Part shown: piece by piece, positions 51,271 through 64,000 of the stretch
Numbering within the stretch: position 1 is the stretch's first letter
Layout of the letters: the number at the start of each line of letters is the position of its first letter
Assembly: GCA_029207755.1 (NCBI GenBank)
Contig: JARCOQ010000002.1
Span: 3,906,001 to 3,970,000, forward strand
DNA length: 64,000 bases
From: Chamaea fasciata
Lineage: Eukaryota > Chordata > Aves > Passeriformes > Sylviidae
Direction: 5' to 3'
Made by a program: the position numbers and the translations under genes
Notes under the pieces: model-generated
Databases searched by the model: none
Told to the model about the DNA's origin: nothing
The model's input: the letters and a program-made list of their open reading frames with translations, nothing else

Positions 51271-54200
51271 CCTGCTTCTCTAGGCAATATTCCACATCTG
51301 GGAGGGTTTAGAATACACTAATGATGGAAGAGTTCACAGATAAAAAAGGAATATCTTTCCATATTGCTCAGCTACTCTTTATATAAATAATCTGGCAAAG
51401 GGTAGATCAAGTGAAATACGAAAGGGGGGAGTTCTAGCCTAGTATGATTTTTGCTTTTGCATTTAGATGTGCAGTACTGATGTTTCATCATCTCTCCTTT
51501 GCTCTCCTGGACGGACCTGTGGCCCGATTGCTGTTGTGTCAAGGTTTTGGTATTTATTCACTTTTGCTAGAAGAGGGAAGTAAAAAAAAATGCATGTCTC
51601 ATGTGCTGATCAGTTATTCTGCTCACTTTGATACTAATTCAAATATTTCTCCTGTACATGATATCAAAGTTGTTGTAAATGGGATTCTGTAATTGCAGAA
51701 GGAAGTTTCTGAAGCAAGGCGGACACATGTATTAAACTTAATCTACTTTCATATTTCTGTAATAGAAATGTTAACTTGGGAACAAGACTGACCTAGTTAT
51801 TCACCTAAATTAATCCCCAGTGAAATCAACCAGAGGAATTTCCACTGACCATGTAGGAATTGTGATTTGCCCTGAATCAAAAGGATAACTACAGTAAGGT
51901 TTTTCACTGTTGCCTGTTTGCTTTCAGGAATGAAAGCTAGATTATCTCCAGTCATACACAAGCCCTTGGGAATCTCACTTGTGTGCTTTCCTTATCTATC
52001 AGATTTTCAAAACTTTGCAGTGGTAAACTTGTAGTTCCTTGCATTCTTTTTTAGTCTTGCTCTTTGGCAGACTTTTGGGACAGCAGCTTCTTGCCCAGCT
52101 ATGAGTTCTTCCCTTTGTTGCAAGGGGGGTTTTGGGAGGGGAGGATGATTCACAGTTTGTCGTTTCTGTTTCTCTCTTTAAGCAGAATGTCGCAGGAATA
52201 TTGCGGCACGGTGCTCGTCTGTCTGAAGAACGTGTTAGGTTGGTGTGACTCTGATAAATCTAGGTCAGACATCACAGTCTTTGCTCAGTACTTACTCCAG
52301 CAAAACTCCTGTTGAGGCCAATGGGAGTTTTGCCTGACTAAGCACTGTGGGATTTTGCCCTTAGTATCTATAATATTTGATCTGCTCCTTGCGCTTTTGG
52401 AAGGGCTCTAGAGGCAAATCTTGTATCTTGTCCTTGACTGCCCCACTGTGGCTGTATCCTCATCAGCTTGAAGAGTTGCAGATTCTTGTGCCTCCTAATA
52501 TTAAACATCTCTTCATTGACAGAATATTAAAAATCTAAAAAAAAATAAAAATAAAAAACCCAACCTGGACAACTTCATATATCTTATATTTAAAGTAATT
52601 CCAAAATCTGTGTGCAGTAACTGTGTGTATTTAGTGCATGAAAAGGAAACTATATTTTTGTATTCTGGACTCTTTGTTCCATCTGCTTTTTTCTGCTCTG
52701 GAGCTGCAGAATTTTGTTTCCAGCTGTGAGGGCTTGCGAGGGAAAAGAATTTTTACTCTTAAGAAATCTCATGGCTTTTTTTGTCTCCTGTAAAATATTT
52801 CACAGATTCATATCACTCTCTGTCCCATAGAGGCTTTTGGTTCACAGTTCCAGTGTCAGAAATTGATTCAGTGAGGACCAGGGTCAGTTTTGTGGAGTAA
52901 TAGATGAGTCAAACCAAGTCATTAATGAACTCAAACTCACTACTATCTTGAAACAGTTTTGTTTGCAAGTAAGGCATTAGAAGAACGTGCAGAACAGCCC
53001 TGACAAAGAAATGTGTGATATTTGGCTATAAAATATAAAGACTTGAACCCACAAGGAAGATTTCGTTTTCTTCTTAGTAATGCGACCGGGCTTAATGTTA
53101 CGATTTTTCACTGTTTTTCTAAAATTAGCTGAGGTGCATTTTGAGATGAGACTTGTCATCCTCCCCCATAACACCACATCACTGACTGTGCTTTCATTTC
53201 TACTCTAATTTCTACCTGCCTCTGTCTTCACTCTCAGTACATTACCTATTAGTGCTTCTTGTTTCCTCTTTTCATTGTGTCTTGTTTTATATCAGACCCT
53301 CTGGAGCTGGTACTATCCCTTTTTTTTTCCATCAGACACTCTGCTTGTCATTTAAATTCCCTCTTGAAGATCCACATCTGAGGGTTTACTACAAACTCTT
53401 TTGAATAAAAATGCAGTCACCCTACTCTTTGTTTTTTAAAAAAAAGCTCTAGGGTAAATCTCATCCTAAATGTGTTGCACATCTGCTTAAAAGCTTGCTT
53501 ATCATTACTAAGGCTGAATAACTCCCCAATCTTCCGAGCTTCTCCTGAAATAAATACTCCTGGGCGTGGATAAGGCGTTATCCAGCATGAACAATTACCT
53601 TGGGAACATCAGCTCTTTCTACCACTGTAGCTGTCACAGCCTGTACAAAAGAACACTTGGTAAACAACCAGTTGTAGCCTAAGAAAAAAATTCTTGAACC
53701 ATTTCTCCAAAATGAGGAAGCTGGGAACAATTATAAAATACTTGCCTCTCTTTACACAGCCTCCCTTAAATTCATCATTGTAGCACACACAGGGGACTCC
53801 AGGAAATTACTAATTTCATGCCCAAATCCTGCAAGTCAGCCACCACACTTAGCCATTCCTCTTATTTCAGCCTCTTTAGTAATGCCATGATTATAGGTTA
53901 ATTTATTTTATTTTTAAACACAGAGAGGCTTTTCACTGCTGATACACTCCCAGAATTACAGAAGCAGTACTATTGATTAAATGTGTAGGCAGGCACACTG
54001 TTCATAGTCATTTTTTTTCCTGGAGAAGCATGGAATGTCCATCAGCCTGGCACTGCTTTCATTCTGTGTCGCTGAATAAGCCTTGCACAATCATTGCAGT
54101 GTCACTTCTGTATTACGCTTAATGTACTTAAACACATTTCTCTGAATTGATCACTGAACTTTTCAGCAAATTATTAATGAAATTGTTGGCTTCGTGAAAG

Positions 54201-57200
54201 TACCCAACGTGAAGAGACTCTCTTCAGCCTTTTCTCTAACAAGCTAGAGTAATTAATTGAAGTTGCCAAATCATGTGTTCAACAGCATCTTTAAGTGAAT
54301 GCTCTTGATATAAAGTTTAATTTGGTCTTTATTCCCTTGGTCTGATTTTTGATACAATTTTCTCAGAAACAACTCTCTGACTAATCCTTTCCTAGTAAGT
54401 TTAGCATGGTTCATTACAGGAGTGAAGTAATTCAGATGTGTTTTAAAAGTAAACAGCTTCTGTGCTGGGGCTGTGGTTTGCTCAGGATACTTTTCAAATG
54501 TGCAGATGCTGATTAGGGATGAAAATGTATTCCCAAGAGTTGAAAGAGAGCATGTGTGTATCTGTCTTGAGTAACAATGATTCAGTTGTATTGTTCTAAA
54601 TTGAAAAAATATATCATATACTGGTCTAGATTTACTCACTGAACATTTGGAGTTGGAAAAAGGGGAGGAAGTCAATAGAGCACCCTACAGATCATCCAGG
54701 GAAGTCAAGGATCCCTATTCCAGCATCTCTGATTAACACTGTGTAATTGCACACGTTTAATTCTGTCTTTTATTGATTTTGGGTGCTCAACCATTTAGCC
54801 TTAAAAATTTGTTTTGCAGAATTTCCAGTATAGTATGTCATGTAAAAAACATTCCTATAGCCAGCTCCTCTGGAGAAGAATGGAAGCAGGAGTGCCACAG
54901 TCTCCCTTGGCTTTAGGATCAGAGACAGGCATTGAATTGCCCAGTTAAACTGGGGCTTTATTCCATGTGCTGATTGAAATAACTCTTGGCTTTTTCTTGT
55001 ACTTGCACTGGAGTAAGTCAACAGCATTTCTGCTCATGTTTTTGTAGTGAGTCTGACTTCGTGGATTTGACTGTCTGCTTCTCAAGATTTCGTCTCTGCA
55101 CCTTGTTCCTTTGTGCTGGAGACAGACTGATGCTGGGTATTTCCACTAAAACAGGAAGGCATGCTTTATACCATATAAATGGATTGTGAGCAATAACTTT
55201 CCTGGACTAGGCCTTTTTTTTTTTTCTTCTTCATCTGCTTTTTTTTTCATCAGAAAGATTGAAAAACTTTATGGATTCCTTTATTGTCTTGATCAAATTC
55301 TCTGATTTTTTTTCATGGTACAGCAATGTCACAATAAAAGCAGGTATAGAAAAAAGAGAGAAAATAGAAAGAAAGATACACCTAACATCTGTGACTAACA
55401 AAAGAAATATATTTAATTGCATAGTATTTCTTCTGAAATTTGCTCAGTTTATAGAATAGAAGGGGAAAAAACCTACGCCACAATACACTGTAAATTATTC
55501 AATTAAATGAGTGCACACTGTGTGTACAGACTGTCTTTTCAGTCTTTTCTAAATGGGAGCTGCCAAAAGTTCATGAAACTGTCATGCTCATAAATTGTTT
55601 AGCAGATCTGCTACACTCCTCTTGAAAGAAATACGCTGGGATCCATAGCTTCAGTTATTTGTTGAGGTTTTAATATGTTTTTTTCTTTCCAATTGCGCAC
55701 AGAACATTTGGCCACCATCAGAGATAGAACCCTGAGTAACATCTGCTTCTTAATTAGGAGTGAACAGTGAGGGGGCTCGTATGTATTTTTGGCAACAACT
55801 AACTCCACAGAATAGTAACATCCCATTGGCATGTGTAGGTGACAGAATCATTTACGGGGTCGTTTTGATATGCAGAAGATACCGGGTTTCATGGTTAAAT
55901 ATTTTCATTTCAGCAGAGCTTTAAGTCCCTGTTGGAAATTGAGGAGAAAAGGCTTGTGGCAGGACCCTGAGTCAGCCAGAACTTTGGGAAAAAAAATGCA
56001 GATCTTGCTTGAAGGTTAGGCTTAGTCAGGGACTTTATGCATTGTGCCAGCCCCTTCTCATCTCTAGGAAGTTCTTCCTCTCCTCTCTGAGGTTTGACTG
56101 CCAGATCATCACAAAGTTCTCAAGGGTGTTTCTTTCCTGCCACATCTTCCCTTCTCCTGTGTCTCTCCCTGCGCAGAGTCAGTGGCAGCCCGAGCAAAGG
56201 GGCCTCAGAAGTAAAGCTGGAGGAAACCTGGAGCCTCCCCCGTGGCTTTCACCTAAAAACCCAAAGAAAAATGAAAATGTCCATCTTACAGGATTGCTGC
56301 CTTTTTCCTGTTCTCAAAAGACCTATTATTGCTTCATGACTGGCATAACAAGTAGCAAAAAGTATTTGTGTTAGTCAGCTGTGCGTGATGGGATGTTCTT
56401 TGCTAATCTCTGCAGTAAAGTAGAAATATCTAAAGCTCCTACAAAGTTTTAAGTAAAGATTGATGTGGCATGCCAAAGACTCATCCAAATAGACATGACT
56501 ACCTCAGGCTCCGAAAGTCCTGTCCAGAAGGTCTGTTCCATTAAGAGAAATAGCAACATTGCACGCTTCAATTTGTGTGCAAATTTAATTACAGCAGACA
56601 CACAGGCTGGGCCCCACAAACTGCTGGCATCTCACTTGTCAGAACGGGCGATTTTACTCTGAGTTATCTTTGTTTGGGAAGCATCAGCTGCTGGAGTGAT
56701 CATGGCACTGAAACACTAGTGCTTTTTCACAAAAAAAAAAATAACCCTTAGAAACCTGTCTCTTAAAAATTCCCCCTCAAAGTACTTGTTCAAAATACAG
56801 TGAACCTTTTCCAGCTGGGCCATAATTTTTTTCATGGGAGATTAGGCTGGGACAGGCACTGATGAGGAACCTACCTCCCTACACTCAAGATCTTAGCGCA
56901 GCGTTAGAGATATGTGTATTTTCATTGGTCTTTTGTGGGAAAAAGCTATTTTTCATGGTTAATATGCACACAACTCTTGCTGCTGGCTGTGCAACACCAG
57001 TTTTATAGCCCCTGTGAATGGCACCTCCCAGCTGTTCGGCGTTCCTGCAGGTTTCTTTGGCATCACACACTTTCCTTTGCAGTTGCTGTGTTGCTGACAT
57101 CTCCATGGACTGAGCTGTTCATTGCTCATGAGTGACTCCTTCATGTGGCACGTGTGTTGTTTTCCTTATGTCAGAGTCCTTCAAAATACCAATTCCCAGT

Positions 57201-59405
57201 TGTCTGTCTTATTAAGTTTTTATAGGCCAGTATCTTTCAGGAGCACAGCAGAAGTTGGTGAGACCCCGTGAGGATTCTGGGAGGGTTATTCATGCACTTC
57301 TGAGCCATCACAATAATCTCATTTCTACCCAGCTACTAAATATAATTTCACAGTGTTTCCTGCTTCTAAGGGCTTCTACCTGCCTTGTTGTTTGTAAGAA
57401 AATATGCATCTTGTCACAACAGGGAAAACCATAAACAAATCTTCAAAGAAGAAAGTCTTCTGGGATGAGGCATGAAAATCACATGGATTTTTTTTTTCCC
57501 TTTTCCCTAATTTTGCCTCTTTCACTTTTGCTTCCTGCTTTGTGTCAGCTTATCAAAAGTACAGAGTAGGTGAGGGGACTTAGCTGATCCTGCTGCTTAC
57601 TTATCCAGGGTCATGACAGTGTGGATAAAGCAAACTAGGGATATTTATCCTAGAAATGGACCAAATGCTGTGTGTTCATTGGAACATCTGTGAGTTTGGC
57701 TTGATGACAAGTCCCAGAGCAACACAAGAAACCCAACGTTTTGCTCCTGCAGCTTAATAGTGCTGATGCATGTTTAATCAAATTAATGGTAAGAGGAATA
57801 AGACTTAATAGAAAAGAAAAATAAATAAATATTTAAAAAAAAATTAAAAAGAAACAAAAAACACCACCACTCAAAACAAATCCAAGTCTAAAACATGAAA
57901 CTGAATTTCCATTATGGAAGTTCGCATGCAAGTTGAATAACGGATAAAGAGAGAATATCAGCTGATCTTTTGAGCTAATCTGAATAAAGAATATAAGAAC
58001 AGATTGTGTGATCTTAGAGCTTGAATACCATTCTGCTGGTTTTGTAGTGTTTACAAAATCAGAGGTAGGAGATCAACACCGCTATAGTTTGGGACATGCA
58101 ACACAGTGTTGCACTGAGGAAAAGGTTTGATTTATTATAGTTAATATGATTCATTATTTAACAGCCTAGAGATTTATATGTGTTTCTGTGGCTTAATAAC
58201 TTCAGCAACATTTCCCCATTGCATGTGGAATATAATGCAGGATGGGTAAGCATTATAAAGATTGCTCCAAGGTGGAATTGTTAGAGGTAACATCTTTTTT
58301 ATTGAGTCACATAGTTTATCCTTTCCTAGTTAGGTGCATACTGAGAATAATTGTGATTTTTCCATACCAAATTAGAACTGCTTCTGCTTTGCCTATAACT
58401 ATTTCATTCTTTAAAATCTATATGTGGTTTTTTGGTTGTTTTTTTTACTGACGTGAACACACTGCAAAGAGGAAGGTGTCCACAGAGGCACTCATAGCAG
58501 GTGACCATTATTTTGCTCTATCATAAGTCACATGTGAGATGAAGGCACAGCCCAGGAACCCAGCAACTGCATAAGCTGGAACTTTATTCCAGAGATTCTT
58601 GCTCTTCTAGCTTGCAGTTTTACCCATATAAATCATTTACAGCCTGGTTTCAGTAACAGTGAGCATCCAGAAATCCAGTTATTGCCTGTGGGGAGTTGCA
58701 GGTATTCAGAATATTTGACGGTCCTCAACTCCTCTCTCTGTTTTTCCCACAGTGAAATGGAGACAGGAGCCTCTTCAGAGGGTTGTCGTGAGAGTAGTTA
58801 GATGGGAGCTGTAAAAGATGCCGAGGAGCAAAATGGCTGGGCAGTGTTACTGCACCATTTTCATGTTTAATCATTTCAGCAAAATCACCTCTTGTTTTTG
58901 GAAATGCAGATGAAATATGAAGCGTGAAAAACAACTCTGCAGATTTGGTTACAGTGCTTGGAAAAATCATTATTGGTCAGCGTACCTCCAAAAAAACCTT
59001 TATAGGCTTTTAGGGAATTGTGAAGACAATTGAGCAGCAATACAAAAACAAGATTGTTTATCTGACTCGAGGTTTTTGTATGGTGCATTTGCTGTGATGA
59101 TCATGAATCTAAAGAAGGCAGTTTCAGCACCGAGCTTTTCAACCCTCAAATGCCAAAATAAACAAGATTATTTAAGTGTACTCATGCTTATTTTTGCTAT
59201 ACATTTTTAATGAAGCAGCAATTGCCTGTATTCCACTGCTGGAAATCTTATACAACTGAAAGATTTTGAAGCACTAAAAAAGATCAAATGTGCAATAAAA
59301 TGCCATGGCATTAGTCCATGGAAACACTGCAAACAGCAATATACAGGAAAAAGAATTGGTCCATTGCTTCTATTAACTCTTGTGATTGGGGATGAAGGAC
59401 ATTAC

Positions 59406-59434
59406 TTTGTTTGTTTGTTTGTTTGTTTGTTTGT
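59406..59434 (+). repeat. (TTTG)n tetranucleotide microsatellite, about 7 units
   Basis: About seven tandem TTTG units in CTTTGTTTGTTTG order, ending in TATTAGG. Simple repeat. Confidence 0.92.
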
Positions 59435-60679
59435 ATTAGGCTGAGTTATGCCAAAAGTGCAGCATCATCTACCTTTCATTGGTTGGAAGAATACATGCCC
59501 CAGAGATATTGATGGTGTAGTCATGGGGGCAGTCTCAGAGAGTATTCCAGAAGGTGTGGAAGTGTAAGGACAGAGGACTGATGTGTATCAGTTTCCCAGA
59601 GCACATTCTTAAGGCTGTAATTAGTCAGTTCTCTGGAATAAATCAAGTAGTGTTCTGGAAGTTGCTGATCAGGGATTGTGGCTTCTTTTTTTACCTGAAG
59701 GTTTTTCATCCTGGTACAGCTGTTTTACTGAGTGAAAGTATGATCCCCATTCTCTGGAAGATTCAAGTTCTTCCTTCAGTTCTTTCACTGGATTTTCACT
59801 GGTTGTTGGGAATTCCTGAGAATGATCACCAGGCTGCCCCAGGAATTTCCAGTCTACACCAAAACAAAGCAACTGAGGAATGCATTTGTTATAAAATACA
59901 CCCTACTTGGCTATGAGTGTGAAAATAAGTATTGTCTTGATTAGCACTCTGGGTTGGTTTCTTTTCAAGTGATAGGATTTTGAAGATAAGGTTGAACTTC
60001 AGCGCTTTACACAAAAGACCTTAACAACAAGAAATGAAAACCATGCATTAGTATTCCATAACTTTGTTGATATCAAAACCATTTGGCTTCAATTTCCTTA
60101 AGTATACAAGGTCATAATCCAGAAATCAAGTGGGAGCAAATGAGTAGGTTGTAAACTATCCAGAGACTGAGTAGAAAAATGCATTTTCCTAAAATGTCAT
60201 TAAGTTCTGCTGAATGTTTTTGATTTATTCTGCCTCCCCCAGTGCCATTACCTGAAAAAGTTTGCCTTCAGATACTGCAGGCACAGCTGTGCTAGAGCTG
60301 CCTCTCGGAATGGATTTGTTTGTTTGTCCACCAGAGATTTGGAAATCCATTTCCTGTCTGTATATTCATATATGCATATGTTCATTTTTCAGTCTATAAA
60401 TGTAACTCAGATGGTTGAAAAAGAAGAAGCTGTCAGTGCATATGATGTTCTAGCACAAAAAGACGCTTCCTGTAGAAGTTGCACCCATATATTATGCAAG
60501 TTTCCACGTAAGCATGACTGCCATGCACCTGTGCCTGAATGCTGAAAATTATTGAAATGGCTGTCTCTTGGGGTTTAGGAAGGTTTGTTTGACAACCTAC
60601 CTCTGCTAAATTAAAGTTCCTAAATTAAAAATAATAATTCAAACAAAACCCTCATTGTTTTCCAAGATTCTGAGCTAGA

Positions 60680-60830
60680 TAGGGGGTTTTTTGTGTTTGG
60701 GTTTTTTTGGGTTTTGGGGGGTGGTTTGTTGGTTTTTTGTTTTGAGGGGGTTTTTTGTGGTTGTTTTTTGGTTGTTTTGTGTGTGTGTGTGTGAAATAAA
60801 CATGCTGGTTGTTTTGGGGGTTTTTTTGTA
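60680..60830 (+). repeat. T/G-rich low-complexity block with several G runs and a (TG)n core
   Basis: About 150 bases made almost only of T and G. G runs lie at 60682-60686, 60699-60701, 60709-60711 and 60716-60721, with more at about 60746-60750. A (GT)n run lies at about 60777-60793. It could form a long-loop G-quadruplex in the sense transcript. Confidence 0.85.
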
Positions 60831-60925
60831 GAGATACTCTAAAAGGTCATTTTTCAGCTACTTGGATGAAGCTTTGTGATGAACTTATGAAAGTAATGCA
60901 AGAGTTCCAACTGCTTAGAGGGTGT

Positions 60926-60955
60926 CATTGTAAGATAAACCATTGTAAGATAAAC
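60926..60955 (+). repeat. 15-bp direct tandem duplication
   Basis: CATTGTAAGATAAAC occurs twice in tandem (60926-60940, 60941-60955) with no mismatch, followed by a partial third start (CA). It looks recent. Confidence 0.88.
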
Positions 60956-61007
60956 CACAGTTGGTCCAGCACCAGTGGCAAGTTTGATGTGAGACAATAG
61001 TGACAGA

Positions 61008-61125
61008 ATCACAGAATGGTTTGGGTTGGAAGGGGCTGTAAGATCTTGTCGTTTTGATCTCCCCTGCCATGGGCAGGGGCACCTTTCAGTATTCCAAGTT
61101 GTTCCAAGCCCCATCCAACCTTGTC
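61008..61125 (-). mobile_element. CR1 LINE 3'-end fragment (antisense)
   Basis: On the + strand: CAGAATCACAGAATGGTTTG, then GGTTGGAAGGGGCTGTAAGA, then CCCCTGCCATGGGCAGGGGC and CAAGCCCCATCCAACCTTG. This is the reverse complement of the CR1 3' end, so the element lies on the minus strand, about 118 bases, 5'-truncated. It is one of the clearest avian markers in the window. Confidence 0.93.
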
Positions 61126-64000
61126 TTGCTATCCAAGTAGTACTTCATCAAAATGTTTCCTTCTGATGATGTCTTACTGTAGTATGTCATGGATGTGACA
61201 ACTAATATATTATATGATAAAGTAAAATATCCCCTGAGCAAGGTACAGGAATGATAAATTATGTTAATATGTTACTCCCATTATATTATCATCAGTCAGA
61301 TGATGATTTACTGTGGTGCACCATCGGAAAAACTCCAAGTGTTATGCCATCTGGGGATTACAAGGTGTAAATTCAACTGATTTACAGCACAAAAGGTATT
61401 CCAGTGCCACGATTCAGAAGCAGCCTAAGTTAAAGTATGTAAGATACAGGAGAAAGTACAAATGTGTAGGAAGTGCAGTGCTAAGGACTGTTACAACACT
61501 GCTGTAAAGGCCAGAAGCAGATCCTCATTGTCTGCAAGCCAACATTACACCAGTATAAACACCAGTACATGAAACTGGCCTTGCCACTGGTGTGACTGGA
61601 GCAGCCCTCACGCCCATCAGTCAGGGCTTTCCTCTGCTGAGTTGCACATGAGTATGACATAGAAACCAGCTTGATGCTCAGTGCCCTTTACTCAGGCAGC
61701 TGGCAGAGATCTGGGTGAATGTGGGTGTCTGCAGGGAGGCTTGACCACATTCCTGTGCCAAACTATTCATCATCCAACAGATGGTTATCCTATTATTCAA
61801 CCATTTGCATTCTGCCACACTGCAGTGATCTATGGACACTGCCACTGTGTCACTACACCAAATAGAAACATCAGAGAAGCTTTGTTGTGAAGCAGCTCTT
61901 CCTTGGACTGAAAACTACTCTTGTATGTTCATTTGTTTGGCTTTTTTTGGGGGGGAATACATTTCATCTGTGTTTATGCAGTTACAGACTGACAACACTG
62001 TGTTGCACCTTCTGCTGGACTCCATGAGCCTTGTGTGCCCATTGCTACTCAGAAAAATCTGGGAATCTGTGGGATACATTCCAGGGGCAGAGGAGAGGAA
62101 AAAAAAATTTTCATTTATTTATTTTAATGAAGCCCTGTGTCCTGGTGCTCCATTACAGACATCAGTTGCATTTTCATGCCACAGTTACCCTGGTTCTCAG
62201 GCTGCCTTCTGCAACCTCTACCGCACAGCTTCTGATCTTCTGAGAATCTCCCCAGGCACCTTCACAACACCTCCAGCTTATTGCTGCACTCTTCCACTTC
62301 CCTGGTAAAGTTTAGATCCCTCCCATTCTCCTGTGGCCTCATGCAGAAAATAAGCCTTCCACATCCCTACACCTGTCTCCCCAGTAGCCCAAATATTCGC
62401 CAGCTGGGTAACTTGTGTTGCGCCTGAAGTTGTGCAACCTGATGGGCCACTGGGGCGCTGCCTGGTCCAGAAGTACAGCAGCATCTTGAGCTCTTCTATC
62501 AGGAGAAATCCTGGGATTTCTCTGCTTTTTTTGCTTGGCACTGGTTTTAATTTAACACATGGGCAATAGGCAAGGGATCAGCTGCATATTTGTAGAGGCC
62601 CAGTGGTCCCTGAGTTCTCTGCAGAGAGCTGGCAGACACAAGACAGTGGGAGACCTGCATTTCCTAAAGGGACAGCTAGTAGCAGGTGACAGTGCCAAAA
62701 GGGACATTAGAGACCATGTTGAGGTGACTGGATATAGCCTTGGATGTCTTTCCTGTCCTGCCTTCCCACCGTCCATGCTTTTTAAATTCTCAGTGGTTCC
62801 AAGCCCCCAGCCTGGGCTTGGCTGGCAGACAGACGTGCTGGGGGTGCAGCTGGGGCTCCTGCACTTCTTTTCTTTGGAAAACCAGCAGAGTGGCACTGGG
62901 AGCATTTTGGCCTGCTGTGGGAGAAATGGCTGTTACCATCCTCTCCTTTGCTGAGCCTCACTGCCCACCCTGCCCTTGGCCAGCCTTCCTTGTCCTTGTC
63001 CCTCTGTCCCCAGATGGGAAGGCAGGACACAGTGCTCAGTGTTTGACATGTCCCTGGTCCCTGTCATGCTTCTTGATCCATGGCCCTAGGCTCAGCATCT
63101 TCACCTTCATCAGCAGCTGTTCTCCCATCTCCGTTTCAGTATATAAACCATATTTTTATGTAACTTGGGCTGATTTAGACATGAAATTTCCATGATTCCC
63201 AGCAGTCTGGGAATATTTTTATTCCTGGTTTTTCTCCATAGTGAAATTATTTATTGCTGCTGAAAGAGATGATACTAAAATCTTTACAAGATAGTGTCAT
63301 GTCTCTATGGAGAAAACATAGGACCTCTGTGTGCTCATCCAGAATTCAGCCCCCACTCTCTCAGGGCAATACTTTTACAGATTCTTCTCCTTAGTACCCG
63401 GTGCTTTGTCCTATACTAAAATTTACTAAGTGAAGAATCGTTTATTTCCTTTTGTCAAAAGGTTTGGTCACAAAAGACATCCCTAAACAAGGTAGAGACA
63501 TAGGAATGTAGTCATAGAATCAACAACAAAAAATGACTTGTGATGCTTCAGACACTCACCTACAGTCATACTCTTTCACATCAAAGAACACCTCACTTAG
63601 GATGACTTCCTTTAAAATTAACTTTTTAATTTTTTTTAACTTCCTTTTCTCCCAAAATGCTGTTGACTTGTGCATCATTGACTTTTTTTCCAGTGACACT
63701 GTTAACCATGTGTTTATATTTCACCTGCAAACAAGCTGAGATGATGAGAAGAGGGTAATGGCCTAACTGAGACAGCTGCAATGCTCGTGAGCTCCAAAGC
63801 ATGAATCCAAAAGACAAACAAGCAGGAGATTCCAAGGAGGAATTCCAGATTCTCTGTAATAAGAAAGTGAACATGCTGAGCACATGATGCATTGCTGGTT
63901 CAGGTTGTTGAGCTTTCAGCAGTCTGTGGCTCAAAGACTCCTTTGAATCAGGGGCAGGTCTTTGTGTGCAATACCCTTCACAAATATTTCTCCTGTAAGT

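Noticed and set aside
54271..54675. 134-codon minus-strand frame
   Set aside because: No motif and no splice or promoter context. Consistent with chance in AT-rich intron.
63500..63530. GTCATAGAATCAAC, similar to a CR1 tail
   Set aside because: Only about 12 bases match; no adjoining CR1 sequence.

Overview
This is vertebrate nuclear DNA, almost certainly from a bird. It is AT-rich and intron-dominated. Coding sequence appears only as short exons with GT/AG splice sites, and the recognisable repeats are bird-type CR1 LINE fragments, including the CR1 3' end with its ATTCTATGATTCT-type tail. One repeat at 17202-17635 reminds me of passerine LTR elements, so a songbird is possible, but this is weakly supported.

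The window holds one gene fragment that I can support: the middle of EPHA6, which encodes the ephrin receptor tyrosine kinase EphA6, on the + strand. Four constitutive exons (833-958, 6245-6430, 33048-33109, 42925-43134; 126, 186, 62 and 210 bp) join in frame. They encode the juxtamembrane segment and the kinase domain from the glycine loop through the VAIK lysine, alpha-C, hinge, HRD catalytic loop, DFG and the activation-loop tyrosine. A fifth exon (20582-20704, 123 bp) is in phase between the second and third. It encodes a 41-residue insert in the kinase N-lobe that matches, as I remember it, the insert present in one form of human EPHA6. This cassette exon is what identifies the gene as EPHA6 rather than another EphA.

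The ligand-binding, fibronectin and transmembrane exons must lie before base 1. The remaining kinase C-lobe exons, the SAM domain and the C-terminus must lie beyond base 64000. The introns are 5.3 kb, 26.6 kb (split into 14.2 and 12.3 kb by the cassette exon), 9.8 kb and at least 20.9 kb.

The rest is intronic: five CR1 fragments, a decayed LINE reverse-transcriptase fragment, a MIR-like ancient SINE piece, a likely solo LTR, a (TG)n microsatellite, two very long A/T homopolymers (46 and 44 nt), and GT-rich or AC-rich low-complexity tracts. I found no RNA gene, promoter, CRISPR array, complete second protein-coding gene or undescribed system. The observations most worth pursuing are the kinase-insert cassette exon, the valine gatekeeper a few residues after it, and a cluster of TGCATG (RBFOX-type) motifs downstream of the cassette.
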